Part shown: piece by piece, positions 11,607-22,470 of the stretch
How the letters are laid out: every line of letters begins with the position of its first letter
How positions within the stretch are numbered: the first letter of the stretch is position 1
NCBI GenBank assembly: GCA_000727475.1
Contig: KL647289.1
Span: 9,217,507-9,281,506, forward strand
Source: Sarcocystis neurona
Lineage: Eukaryota > Apicomplexa > Conoidasida > Eucoccidiorida > Sarcocystidae
Length of the DNA stretch: 64,000 bases
Direction: 5' to 3'
Program-made: the position numbers and the translations under genes
Notes under the pieces: model-generated
The model's database searches: none
What the model was told of the DNA's origin: nothing
What the model saw: only the letters and a program-made list of their open reading frames with translations

Positions 11607-13080
11607 ACGAGGCAGCCATTCCTTTGGTAGAAGTTGACGTGGCAGGACCTCCTTCAAAGATAGGCTGCCGCAGCGCTTGAAGAAGGTGACTGAACCCGTT
11701 GGGTGAATACGAAAATCTCGGTGTACACCGGGAAAAGAGCTACAGCGACCGTGCTCACCTGTTACGAATAATTTGTTCTACGTCATTTACGGCGTTCGAC
11801 GCAAGTATACAAGAATTACGTAGGTCTGTAATTATACAAGTTTTCATGTATATATATTTTTTTGCGTTCAAGCGCCAGTAAATGTGTATCTCAAAGCCTT
11901 CCTGCAGCGGCGCGCACCTTAGAGATTTTGCCATCCCTCACTCGTCTAAATGCAGGAGATGCATAACAGCGGATATATATACATATATATATATATACAT
12001 ACATATATATATGTATACATATACCTGTAAACGTAGACACATACCTGTTTTCACTCATATGTGTATCCATATTACATATATGTGTGTAAATTAAACACGT
12101 TCCGTGAGGCTCTTAGTTTTCGGAGATCCGTAGAACACCTCTGCAACGATTTCTGCGACAATGTGCGAAGGGTGTGCGTGTCTTTTTTATGTGCTACGCG
12201 CGCGGCGGATCCCGGTGTACGTACACCAGAAAGAAGCCCTCTGCATCCTCGGTAACACTCTCGTGTCCGACAAAGCACTTGCTAGACACCGTTTGTCACT
12301 TTTTCTCTGGCACGACGCGGAAAATCGTTCAAGCTGACAGAGGAAAATCTTCAACCGAAGTGGCGAACACACGAAGATTGCCCTCACTCTTCCTTCGTAA
12401 TTTCTTCACTGACCATATATATACACGCACACACACGCAAACGTACACACTGCTACATACGCCCGTACTTTCTTACGTGTAAACAAAGCAGAAGACACAT
12501 CAGATGACCGATCTTCTTATGTGTCTCCTTCAACTACCCAGCAAAGTTAGACACAGAGCCACACACATAACTTACTGGAGACAGTCTGTGGGTGAAAATT
12601 CAGAATTCCGTGATGCGTCGGGTCTCGTCGTTTACCCTCTATCCTCAAAAACTACGCGGCCAAAGACACGCGAAGATTTCTGACGTCTGCTTTTACCCCT
12701 ACGACGGCTGCAGTTGAGAAATGAAATATGGTCGCATGCAGGATAAATAGTTTTGTTGCGCTCCGGCGGTGCTGCTATACATCGTGTGTACGTAGCAGGT
12801 CCGTACCGAGAACGGAAGATATACAGGAGTCTTGCAGCACTACTTTTCTGTGTTCCACACGCTGCACTTGTTTCGGTCAAAGTGCCACTATACCGTAAAA
12901 GTGGCTTTGTGGCGCGCTCTTCTCCCCGCCGTACGCATGCTGCTACGTATGTGTCTGCATGGTTCCTCGCCTCCACTGCACACGTGTAGAACTCGGAGAA
13001 AACATTGAAGTTTTTGCTGCCAGCATCTGAAACGACATTAAGTCTTGTTTCCCTCCACACTCGACTAAGAAAAGCTGCTC
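11607..13080 (-). CDS. Spliced gene with short exons, unidentified
   Basis: Two 3' exons are well supported: 11825-11759 (ITDLRNSCILASNAVNDVEQ.., donor AG|GTGAGC) and 11689-11607 (HLLQALRQPIFEGGPATSTS.., acceptor GGGTTCAG). They join in phase 2 across a 69-nt intron and give NAVNDVEQIIRNSHLLQALR. Further upstream on the same strand, 13080-12650 reads a conventional stretch (AAFLSRVWRETRLNVVSD, then NVFSEFYTCAVEARNHAD), and 12330-12230 (ERFSASCQRKSDKRCLASAL) and 12200-12110 are plausible middle exons. No homopolymers occur, in contrast to the repeat-rich flanks. The helical, HEAT-like texture is only an impression and no family is recognised. Exon boundaries above 11.83 kb are uncertain, and the plus strand of 12.1-12.25 kb also reads open. 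Confidence 0.4.
12214..12227. promoter_or_regulatory. 14-bp perfect palindrome GGTGTACGTACACC, copy 1
   Basis: A perfect palindrome outside microsatellite sequence, followed by AGA. Identical copies lie at 26804-26817 and 40307-40320. A role as a protein-binding site is inference. Confidence 0.3.
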
Positions 13081-13139
13081 CTTTCACTTAGCAAGACTAA
13101 AACTCAGCGTTTCCCCGGCAAAGGGCTACACACGTGCAT

Positions 13140-13270
13140 TTCTCCCGACATATTTTATATATACATATATAGATATATAGATACATATATGTATATATAT
13201 ATATATATGTACATATATGTACATATATATATACATACATACAGAGAGACAGAGTGTTGCGCGTTCATAT
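13140..13270. repeat. AT microsatellite
   Basis: A TATATACATATATAGATATATAG-like run marks the 5' side of the short-exon gene. Confidence 0.6.
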
Positions 13271-13381
13271 ACATATAGGTTATGCACATGCATGAAACGA
13301 TGACTGTGTGGCCCTCTAACGTATACGTACATAGTTGCGCCTTAATCCATCTGCGCGACGCTCATCTCGCAGCACGAAGGG

Positions 13382-13675
13382 TTAAACCTCCCTGAACCTA
13401 GGTTCACGGATGAATCCATTCGAAAATTTTTCTTTATTCAGAAGTAGCAAATAAAGTGTTAGGCCCCCGACGGCGCTGCGTACGCATCCGCCTACTGCGA
13501 AACTACTGCTGTGAATTATTTTGGTACCTGCTAATGCACCAGCCGCCGCTTCTCCTCCTTCAGCTGTGGATGCGGAGGCTGGTGTTGTGCCGCCGCCGGA
13601 GCTGAGGGCGCTACGGAAGCTGTTCCAATCTCTGCTACTGGCGTGCTCTCTCGCGTAACCTACCGTACACAGCAC
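13382..13675 (-). other. Short open frame with Gly/Ala linker and hydrophobic C-terminus
   Basis: The minus strand reads SALSSGGGTTPASASTAEGG, then Ala-rich sequence and a hydrophobic segment (GGLTLYLLLLN) before the stop. The layout resembles the end of a GPI-anchored protein, but a donor-like GCAG|GTACCA lies before the hydrophobic part and the frame lacks a proper upstream ectodomain. Coding status is doubtful. Confidence 0.2.
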
Positions 13676-14220
13676 TACCTATGAAGAGCATCCAGTACTG
13701 TGCAGTCACGTCAGATAAAAGCTGGCCTTCTGGTATTTCCTCCGGTAGTAGCGTATCATGAGGTATTACACAAGGGTAGAGCTTGAATGTACGGACGATT
13801 CATGTGAACTGGAATTATGTGTACGTATGCATTTGTAAGTGAGAGCGGATGTGTACAAGTGTACGCGCGTTTACCTTTGTACATGCGTCAGCGATAAACT
13901 ATCAACAGAGTGGCGCAAGCAAGGACGTGGATGGGGCACGATGCCCAGGAACACTGACACGTGATCCGATGAAAGGAAACTAGAGAACACTAGGACCTAA
14001 AAAATGACAGCTTGGAGCGTCGCCTTCTGTAGTCAGTACGCCGGACGGCGAATGAGAAATTGACGTTGACTAAGGTGGCGAGCATAATGTAGGCAGTATG
14101 TGTAAGGGGGTGAGGACGGACGCTCCTGCCTTCCTTTTGTTCCCGACAGATGAGATGTTGAGGCTAGTAGGTGTACTTTCTGCCTCTCTGTCAAATTTTG
14201 CACACAGTCGTTTTACGTGA

Positions 14221-14559
14221 ATGCGACATGCACTCATACTTGGTTGGGCGTCTCCATTGTTTGTGTTTTTTCTCGTGGCTCCTTCTTGGGAAAGTCTACC
14301 TCAACGCCAAAATATAACCTGTGCCTCTCAAGCACGTCAAAACCGTCGTGTCTTTGATTTACTTGAAAGCACAAGTGAAGAGTCCCAATTCAGAAGAGAC
14401 ATTTGCATAGGGCCGGTACGAAGAAACTATAGAAGCGTGGTCTCCCAGGATGTGTGTTATTCAGACCTACAACCGGCGGAATCTACTTACACGGTAAAAG
14501 GCATGCAGACCCGGCTTCACAAGGTGGGACACATCCACGTCTTTCAGAATTTTAGTTAA
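14221..14559 (+). CDS. First exon of a predicted secreted protein, unidentified
   Basis: A true ATG at 14221 starts a signal-peptide-like N-terminus: MRHALILGWASPLFVFFLVA, then PSWES as a likely cleavage region. A hydrophilic Cys-containing region follows (NITCASQARQNRRVF, FRRDICIGPVRRN, SQDVCYSDLQ). The frame is open for 112 codons. A donor-like TACACG|GTAAAA at about 14493 or CACAAG|GTGGGA at about 14524 may end the exon earlier. I compared it by memory with the Eimeria surface-antigen layout and see no match beyond being secreted. Downstream exons were not identified. Confidence 0.35.
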   Translation: MRHALILGWASPLFVFFLVAPSWESLPQRQNITCASQARQNRRVFDLLESTSEESQFRRDICIGPVRRNYRSVVSQDVCYSDLQPAESTYTVKGMQTRLHKVGHIHVFQNFS

Positions 14560-17500
14560 TCGTAGATAATGTATCCTGCGCTTGTGCGCACAAATTAATC
14601 AACCGCTGCTCTGCACCTGAGTTGCTAAATTCTGTGGACACTGGTAGCCCTTGTCTAGCTACCAGTGTCCTGGGAACCCTTTGGCAATGATGTCGTGCGC
14701 AGCAGAACCGTAACAGTCTACGGTATAAGGCATACGACCGTAAAATAAGGTTGTCTCGATCCAGCGAGCATCCCACGCAACAGAAACTACGAAGGGAGAT
14801 TCCTTATCACGCGGTAATTTTTCCGCCAACTCAAACGGCTTCCCAGTGGCCTACCAACAACTGGAAACGGTCGTGTTGGAGAGAGATATGTGACAATCTT
14901 CTGACTGCTGTGTGTAGCTTCTGCTCTCGTCTTCTGCTGCCTCAGGTCGAACACTGGGTTTCTCGATGAGTAGAGATCGTAGAGAACGTGATTCGTGATA
15001 GTCGCGGTCCGTCTGTAACTTTTTGAAAGGGAACGTCAACGAGGCTGTGATGCAGAGGCACCATACGTATCGTCTGTCGTCTTCCTACAGACATAAATCC
15101 ACGTGACTCTACATACGCGGAAGTGTTGCTAGGTTCGTGCACGATTGCACTGGTATGCCGAAAGGCCGCCTTTTAGCCGAGGGGCAGTACGTTGTGAAGC
15201 AGAAGTTGACTGCAGCTGCTGACAGCAGGTTCCTGCCGCACCACTGTAAAATAAGAACGAGGACGAAAGAAAGGGAGTTGGAGAGTGCAAGAATGGATTA
15301 GGTTTTGATAGAGAGCTTGCGTTCGTGTCTCACAAGATCACTTTGTGCACGCTGATACGTTGTCGACACTGGTGTCCACAAAACTGATCAACAAGCCTGT
15401 GGAAGCAGAGCTTTGACCTGGAAAAATAAAGTCTAGGCGATTTCAAGCATTCCAGACCAGCAGCGCGCTACAATCCCAAGGAGGCACAGGTCTGCTATTG
15501 AACAATCGCCGCCCAGCCCAACTTCAACGATGGAGGTCGACGCGACGTTGTGATGCAATGCGCTGAGAGCTGCCACGCCTAGAATACACACCGCACCATA
15601 CTAGTCATGACAGCTCTGAAAAAGCGTTTCACCGACTGATGTTGCGGGTTCGAGACGCGTGTTTGAATGCAGGGACAGATGACGCGACCGCGTGTGAATT
15701 CACGTCTTCTTAAAAAGTAGATCTCGTCTCCAGGATCTGCACATCGTTCAACACTCAGGAGAAGTGTCATCTAGTTGTGAGTCTACTCTGTCAAGTGTGG
15801 TGGATGCGAAGTGCTTTCAGGGCTGTTACGCACGCACCAAGTCGTTCCCAGTCATCTGTGTAAAACTTCTGCTTCGTGCCTGTGCGAAACCAACGTGAGA
15901 ACGCTGCTTTATCCGAGTGCATCTGAAATAAAGAACGTCTGTGTGAAGATGCACTTTGAGATACTGATAGTTCACATTTGTGCAGCGGTGTGGTCAGTAA
16001 ACTATACAAGAGGGAACTTCAAGTGAACTACCCCCAGAGGGATTGTACTGTGTCATAGCCACGTTCCGAATACAGAAGTCTCCCTCACCGCCTTTTGATT
16101 CGTTCAAGAGCAGTAAGCCCTAGAAATTCCCTCATGTGGACCGTACAACAGGAATGCCACGTGCACGCTTAAAACTCAGCAGTGCTTTTTCTGCACGTGC
16201 GCTGTCGAATAATAATTCCCTTTTTGACTGAAATCACGAAAAGAGGACACTTGTCACGAACGTCTGCAGTGAACCGGGACTCGGTGTTGTTTTGTATACC
16301 TATGCATCAATTCGTGTTCACGAGAAACCACACCCTACACATTTGCCTGTAGAGTATACACGAGGCACAAGTCTTGTATGCGCAGGCGCTAGTGTAAAGA
16401 ACGATTTTTTATTCGCACCGTAAGAAGCACATCGTAGCGGCGTCTGACCCACGTTAGAACGTGTTTGCAATTTGATCTACTGTCCCACTCCTGTCAGTAC
16501 TGCGTGACACCAGTCACTGTTAGTGATCGCAGGTACCTGTATGTATTTCTTCATAATTCTGCTATTGTTGATAATGCTGCTATTCCCGGTTGCGTCCGTC
16601 TGAACGCTGCACAGTTCCGTGGTACAGCTGGTGGTACGGCGTTCGCTGTGCTTGATCCTGCTGTACAGTGTGCAGATTCGATTCCACGGTAGCCCTACTA
16701 CCGTCTGGCTAACACCGGATCCTTGGGCTGCCTTAGCAATTCAGTACTGCTGTAATACACTCCTGCAAGACTGCCCTGCTGCCGTTAGTCCATTTCTCTG
16801 CCGAGTGCGGTGACACCTTATACTGCTTTACAATGTGGCGTCCTGTCTTTAGACGTGCAGACGCTTATAGTCAAACGCTACAAAATATATGTACATACAT
16901 ACGTGTATATATTTATCTATATATGTATGCTGGGACGCAGAGACCTGCAGCCGCTGCAGTCGTCGCAAGTGCTCCGTAATTCACCAATCTTCAGTGTACC
17001 GGAGGACAGGATGCTTGGCATCAGAAAGCGTGCGTTTCCGTGACTGCACCTCCTTTTAGGCAGCTCTGCTGTTGGCCCTGTTGCGCATCTGTCTGCCCGT
17101 GACGTCGCTCGCTGTTGCCTTCAACATACGCACAACGGGAGCCCACACTAAAAAACGAGCTCCTTTCTTACATTCCCACGCAGCCGTATACTTAATGGGT
17201 TGCCTTTACGACACTCGTCTGTACACACACTTTCATACACATTTCTACCATGAAACCGTAACGTCCAGTCGTTTAGAAGATCTTTTCACGCCTTCAGTGA
17301 AATGCCATCGTCTCAACTGACTCGTGCGTTCTCTTCGTTGCGTTGCTTCTCTGCAAAGCAACAACACCACGTCTCTCTTTGTTCTCTTCCGTTCCGAGAA
17401 AAAGATGATCCGTTCCGGTGGTGTTGAGGAAAAGCCGGCAACTACTTCTTTGTGTGCAGTTACCTACCGTGTAACAAGTCGCTGCCGCCAATCCGTGTGG

Positions 17501-17723
17501 CAAACTTGTCACGGTTGCCGCTGTTACTGGTGGCTCTGTTAAAAATCATGTTCTGTTTTTAGCTTCGATCCCAACGCCCGTGACAACATCTGTGTTGCAA
17601 GCAACGGAAACCATCGCAGGATCTCCAACTATTCACTTCCTCTCCGTCGTGTTGCAGCCTTACTGACATCACAGTAAGCCACAGTAAGGCCCAACTCGCG
17701 CTCGGTTTTCCCATGTCCACTTT
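14560..17723. other. Repeat-poor block without a recognised gene
   Basis: Base composition is ordinary and microsatellites are almost absent. Only short frames are open. The most protein-like are plus 16560-16690 (NAAIPGCVRLNAAQFRGTAG then AFAVLDPAVQCADSIP), plus 17080-17150 and plus 17365-17500, which may be exons of a secreted gene begun at 14221. Minus-strand frames at 15791-16009 and 14851-15039 are less convincing. I see no tRNA or rRNA. Confidence 0.4.
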
Positions 17724-18977
17724 CTACAGCACGTCATCTGACGACTGCAGGACATGTGGCAAGTCTGGCTGTCCACATTGTTGCTCTTGTTCGTTTGACT
17801 CTACGGCTACGTGCAGCGTCTGTCCTGACTGCTGCTCGTGCTGCATATTCGAACACTTCACGACAGCTGACGTTTGCAGCGGCTCCTCCACTGATCGCTG
17901 CGTCTGCTCTCCGGAATTTTGATCCAGCTTTTCGACCTTTTCTGTGTGCTGGTCAAGCTTCTGCTGGTGCGTTTCTGGCTTATCTGGCTGTAGAAGCGTA
18001 GGACTATTTAAAGACGACTGTGGCCGTGCTTCGTGCTCTTGCTGCTGCTGCTGCTGTAGCTGGTTGAAGTTTTCTTCCCGCTGCGTCGGCATCGTAGACG
18101 TTGGTGCACGTTGTTCGCAGGCACTTTCTACTGGCTGCTGCTCTGATTGCTGCGGGCTTTGCTGCTGCAGGCGCGACTCGGCGTCACCGGCCTTGTTGCT
18201 TGCTTCCGGCACAGGTGCATGCTGCTTTGAGGTAGATTCCTGGCCAACAGAATTCTGAACACCATTCACAGCAACCGCTGTGAGTTGCTGTAGCCCTTTC
18301 TTTTTTTGTTTCCTCTTCCTCTTCTTCTTTTTCCTTCTGTCCTTCAACTCCTGTTCCGCCTCTTGCGTGCTCTGTGCACCGGCCGCAGCCTCACCTGCAG
18401 CTGCAAGCAGCAGCTTTTCCTCCTGCGCAACACGCTTTTTCTTTCGCTGCGGCTCGCGCTGATCCTTCGCCGCCGACGCTTTCAACTCTTCTTTCTTTAC
18501 CTGCTGATGCTGGTGTGACAGCAGCTTCTCCTGTACCTGTTGCTTCTGCTGCTGTCGCCGTCGTGCACGACGTATGCTGCTGCTCTCTAAGACACCGTCG
18601 GACGGTGCAGGCGCATGCAAGAAAAGACTATCGAGTAGACTCTGCTCATCTGCGTGCGCAAATAAGGAAAAGTCTTCGGCAGTAGACACCAACAACTGTC
18701 GGGCACTGCGACTGCCGCTACTGCTGCTGCCGCTGCTGTTGCTGCTGGCGCTGCTGCCGCGCAACTGCTCTCGCCGCTGCAGCACTTCGGCAGATGCTGT
18801 CGGGGATAACGCCAGCGCCTCGAACGCCCGACAACGAGCAGATGGAAGAATGTGTGCAGTAAGTAGACACAGGGACGCATACAGGGACACCGCTTCGGTG
18901 TGGGAGCTGCAGAAACAAGAAAAGTCACAAGTCCCTACGGCACGACGATATACGGCTGTCCTACGTCGAAAAGACGA
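17724..18977 (-). CDS. Large terminal exon of a protein with Lys-rich nuclear-type cluster, unidentified
   Basis: The frame is open from above 18.9 kb to TAG at 17724-17726. There is no ATG at its head, and a strong acceptor (TTTTCTTGTTTCTGCAG) lies just before 18906, so it is probably a 3' exon. Reading on to 18977 without splicing is also open. The N-terminal part is helical (EAVSLYASLCLLTAHILPSA). Then come a Ser-rich stretch, a Gln/Lys coiled region, a very basic cluster (DRRKKKKRKRKQKKKG) and a Gln/Glu/Thr-rich tail ending VLQSSDDVL. The basic cluster suggests a nucleus or nucleolus protein. Frame AG-skew and Gln coding by CAG on this strand support the strand choice. No family is recognised. 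Confidence 0.55.
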   Translation of the reverse strand, partial: SSFRRRTAVYRRAVGTCDFSCFCSSHTEAVSLYASLCLLTAHILPSARCRAFEALALSPTASAEVLQRREQLRGSSASSNSSGSSSSGSRSARQLLVSTAEDFSLFAHADEQSLLDSLFLHAPAPSDGVLESSSIRRARRRQQQKQQVQEKLLSHQHQQVKKEELKASAAKDQREPQRKKKRVAQEEKLLLAAAGEAAAGAQSTQEAEQELKDRRKKKKRKRKQKKKGLQQLTAVAVNGVQNSVGQESTSKQHAPVPEASNKAGDAESRLQQQSPQQSEQQPVESACEQRAPTSTMPTQREENFNQLQQQQQQEHEARPQSSLNSPTLLQPDKPETHQQKLDQHTEKVEKLDQNSGEQTQRSVEEPLQTSAVVKCSNMQHEQQSGQTLHVAVESNEQEQQCGQPDLPHVLQSSDDVL

Positions 18978-19374
18978 CTGAAAATGTGTGCGTACGCATT
19001 TTTAACGCTATCCGTATACGAAAGAGAATTCCACAGGACTGCCCGTACACTTCCGCTCTTTACCGCGTGTATGTTCAGGCTCGCACGCATATGTGTACAG
19101 TAGTTTGTTACACACGTCAAATGCGTCAGCCAGCAAGTATAACGCCTTATACAAACGTGGGCGACGACAAAGGCGAAGCCGCATACACGCACAGAGAGAC
19201 TTGCACACACAAGCATGCAGCTGCTATACAGACGCGCAGGTGGAATGCGGCACGCACAAACGATGAAAACAGAGAAAATGCGAAAGTAGACGGAAACCAA
19301 TCCAGTTCTCATGTGAAGGGCGCAAGGGATGGGTTTTTGACGAGTTTTTCATAGACAGGATACAACGTATTGAA

Positions 19375-19700
19375 ACGCGCACACACACACACACACATAC
19401 GTGCATGTATACATACGTACATACACACGTACAGAGAGACGTACGTACATACACACGTATATACATACATACGTATACACATCCATACGTAGATACATAC
19501 ATACGTACATATACATACATACACACTTACGTATACCCATACTTACATACATACGTACCTAGATACATACATACGTAGATACATACATACGTAGATACAT
19601 ACACACGTAGATACATACATACAGACAGACATACATACATACGTATACATTTACATACATACACACTAGCATCCATATATGGATACACCGATACACACAC
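19375..19700. repeat. ATAC/TACG tetranucleotide array
   Basis: About 300 bp of imperfect (ACAT)n with periodic ACGTAGAT and ACGTAC variants, starting in an (AC)n run at about 19379. All six frames stay open through such an array, so open frames here are not genes. Confidence 0.8.
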
Positions 19701-20800
19701 GCATGCACATGCACATATTATCACATCGACATATCACTACCTGCATACATCGCGCCACACAGACGTAGGAGTAAAGTGGAAGTTTTTGCCGTAAGTCAAG
19801 GAAAGATTTCCTTGTGCATCTCTTACAGACAAAGCCGTTTACATACACCCGGACGTACGCACACATCGCAAAATTTTGCGTTCGTGCGTGCGACCGCACA
19901 TCTGCCGAAGAAAGAGAAAACGAGACGCAGATGCAGGGCGCGTGGAGAGAAACTGAAAGAAAAGCAGAACTTCAGCTATGCGCCGCACGTGCGTCACCGA
20001 CTCGTCCAAAGACGTCAACGCTCCCAGGAGTGCGTCTACGTTTTCTTCTCTTTGACCGTGTACCACGAATTTCATGTAGCACACATATGCACATACATAC
20101 ACGCACCTATATATATATATATATACACACTGTCCACACACACACATACATATCATCTGCGCGCTCGCTGCAGTCAATATATATTGCCGTCCTAGTCTTA
20201 CCCTACTTGCATGTGTAGCTTCATACATACCAGTTGCTTTTTATCAAAGAATAGATATGTATATCCACACATATCACGGGGCTAACGCATGCCGTATTCC
20301 ACCGGCGAGTACACATATATACGTGCAGCCCTCCAGGTATACGAACACGGGCCTGCCTACAGACACAGCTCCACAGCAGTGACAACCCGCAGCCAGCAGC
20401 AGCAGCAGCAGTGCACACGCCGGGCGTGCGGGAGCCGCAGCGGCCCCCTTCCCTCTCCCAGGCCAGCGTTTCTAGGCATCACATACAAAATGACGATATT
20501 AATGACATTCGTCAGATAACAACTACCTCTATACGGCAGACGTAAAGAAACACAGAAAGACGCCTGGCACCCGCCGTCGGGTCCGGAAGAGGACAAAGAA
20601 ACACCTAAGACAGACCTGTGCACGTCGACGAAGAGCTGACATACACAAACGGGCCTTTTCTCTCTGTGGAGGAGACGGCCGACAACACTAAGAAAAAACA
20701 GATTTCTTCTCCGGCAACGCTGCTGCCACCCTTCCGATTTCGGTTCTGCTGCGACAAATCCCCGTGCTTTTTCTGTGCTTCGGTCGCTGTCTACGCCCTC
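19701..20800. other. Spacer with small microsatellites, no supported gene
   Basis: It contains TATATA at about 20108-20124, an AC run at about 20135-20148 and a short CAG tract at about 20393-20410. Fragments read open on both strands but have no paired splice sites I can defend. Confidence 0.4.
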
Positions 20801-20811
20801 TTGTGAGTTCT

Positions 20812-21060
20812 CAAAATAGAAAAAGACGCAAGAGTCTCACCCGTTCAGCATCGTCCCCTCCAAGTCAACTGCCGTCTGGAGCCGCGGCAGACGTTGCAGC
20901 AGATCAACCACCTGCATGCAGCAGCAGCAGCACCGCCATTACCACACCGGCACAGAACCGCTGCTGCAGCGTCGGCAGCTCCGCAGCAGTCGTCTGCTCA
21001 GCGCGCACGACGTGGTTTTCAACGCGTGACGCGCTTCCTAAATGCCAGACGCTTCATTTT
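20812..21060 (+). other. Candidate CAG-rich exon
   Basis: After an acceptor-like TCAAAATAG the plus strand reads either NRKRRKSLTRSASSPPSQLP with a Ser/Ala-rich tail or, in another frame, LQQINHLHAAAAAPPLPHRH. GCAGCAG orientation on this strand supports plus-strand coding. Which frame is used cannot be decided by eye. Confidence 0.22.
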
Positions 21061-21178
21061 CGTAGCACAATATTATCTGTTCCGTGTTGCCTGCTGCAAG
21101 AACAGCTGTGTCCTCTGTCTTTCGTTCAAAAAGAAAACCGCATGCGGCACACAGACACAAACCTGTTGCTGCTGCCAT
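21038..21178 (-). CDS. Small ORF or exon with CxC/CAAC motif, unidentified
   Basis: A true ATG at 21178 opens a 46-codon frame ending TAG at 21038-21040. It reads CLCAACGFLFERKTEDTAVL, then AAGNTEQIILCYENEASGI. The composition is very protein-like and free of repeats. It may be a small protein or the last exon of a gene extending to the right. It overlaps the plus-strand candidate at its 3' end. Confidence 0.28.
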   Translation of the reverse strand: MAAATGLCLCAACGFLFERKTEDTAVLAAGNTEQIILCYENEASGI

Positions 21179-21649
21179 CGTACACAGCCCCGTAAAACAA
21201 ACGTGTCTCTCTTCGTGCACAGAGTCAACAAGTTGATACCGGCGTGGCAGTACGTACAAATACAGAGAAAAGAAGAGAACTATTTGAGTATCGACCTCTT
21301 TTCTTCCTAGGGAGCTCAATATGACTCGGTCCCCTGCTGTTTGACGCTGGCACAACCCCACGACACTGTTAGACATGCACGTATGGATGCCCGTCTTCCA
21401 GGTTTGTCTGCAGCTACAATTTTTGTCGCAGGCAACAGGAGGCGACATACTTTGAAGACAAAAATACAACTCCCCACCCTTCACACATACCCACCCCCAA
21501 AAGATGTCCCCGTACTTCTCTGTTACCTACGTGGCCCACCGTATATACAGCAGATAAAAAGGGATATGTATACACGTTGTCACAGATCTATATACACACA
21601 TGCGGGAGAAAATGTGCCACAGCACCAGTGTTGACGCAGGTACAAAGAC

Positions 21650-21900
21650 CAAGTACATACGTACGTACACATCTACGTTGACCTATGTGTGTGTAAACAC
21701 ATGTAGGCATGTACGCCTATATATGTGCATACCTACACATACATGTATGTATATATGTACGTATGTATACGTATGTGTATGTATACGTCTGCGTATGTAT
21801 ACGTATGTATTTGTGTGTGTGTGTGTGTGTGTATGTATATAATGACGTATGTGTATATATATATACACGCGTTCGTACATATATAGGAACATACGAACTC
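21650..21900. repeat. TG/GTATAC microsatellite
   Basis: ACGTACGTAC and TATGTATACGTATGTGTATG motifs lead into a (TG)n run at about 21812-21832 and AT arrays to 21885. Confidence 0.75.
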
Positions 21901-22104
21901 ACCCCACACTTATGCAGACGGAAGCAGCGACAACATCCCCATGAGTCACACATAAACAGGGAAGAAAACGCCACACAGACCTCCAAGTGTACTGCGGCAG
22001 CCTGCGGACATTTGTGTGTCCACAAACGATCCACAAGCAGAGGCGACCTACAAACAGACAAACGTGTATTCACACACACGCGCATGCATATATATATATA
22101 TGTG

Positions 22105-22470
22105 TTGCGCGTATTCAACTGATCCGATTGAACTGCTACGAGAGAATGCAACAAAATGAAAACTTTCTTTGCTCGGCCGTGAGAGCCTCTGCAACTATCG
22201 GCTGCTTCCACAGCACCTCACATAGAGGAATTATATACATATATATATGTATATACTCACACAGCGCACACATATATATAGATGCTGTCCGTATTAAACT
22301 GCTCCACCGGATTTGCTAGGACAGAGTACAGCAGAACGAGAACTTTTTTGCGTAGCAAGCAGAGCTTCTGCGGCTATCAGGTGCTTCCTCAGCATCTTAA
22401 ATAGAAATGCTATTAATGTATACAAAGATATATACAGACACAGCGCATGCAAGCCTACGGTTCCCACTAA
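22105..22470. repeat. Diverged tandem duplication containing two terminal-exon copies
   Basis: Unit A (about 22105-22280) and unit B (about 22281-22470) share the order of a coding-like island, a spacer and an AT microsatellite. On the minus strand A (22216-22136) reads VLWKQPIVAEALTAEQRKFS.. and B (22395-22294) reads MLRKHLIAAEALLATQKSSR... Both start in the same phase and both end in a stop, at different places. Confidence 0.6.

Noticed and set aside
15640..15670. tRNA gene (GGTTCGAGAC resembles a B box)
   Set aside because: No A box at the right distance and no acceptor or T-stem pairing.
13382..16700. Eimeria surface antigen (SAG) gene
   Set aside because: A signal peptide at 14221 and a Gly/Ala plus hydrophobic end at 13382-13675 are on opposite strands, and the cysteine pattern of that family is not seen.
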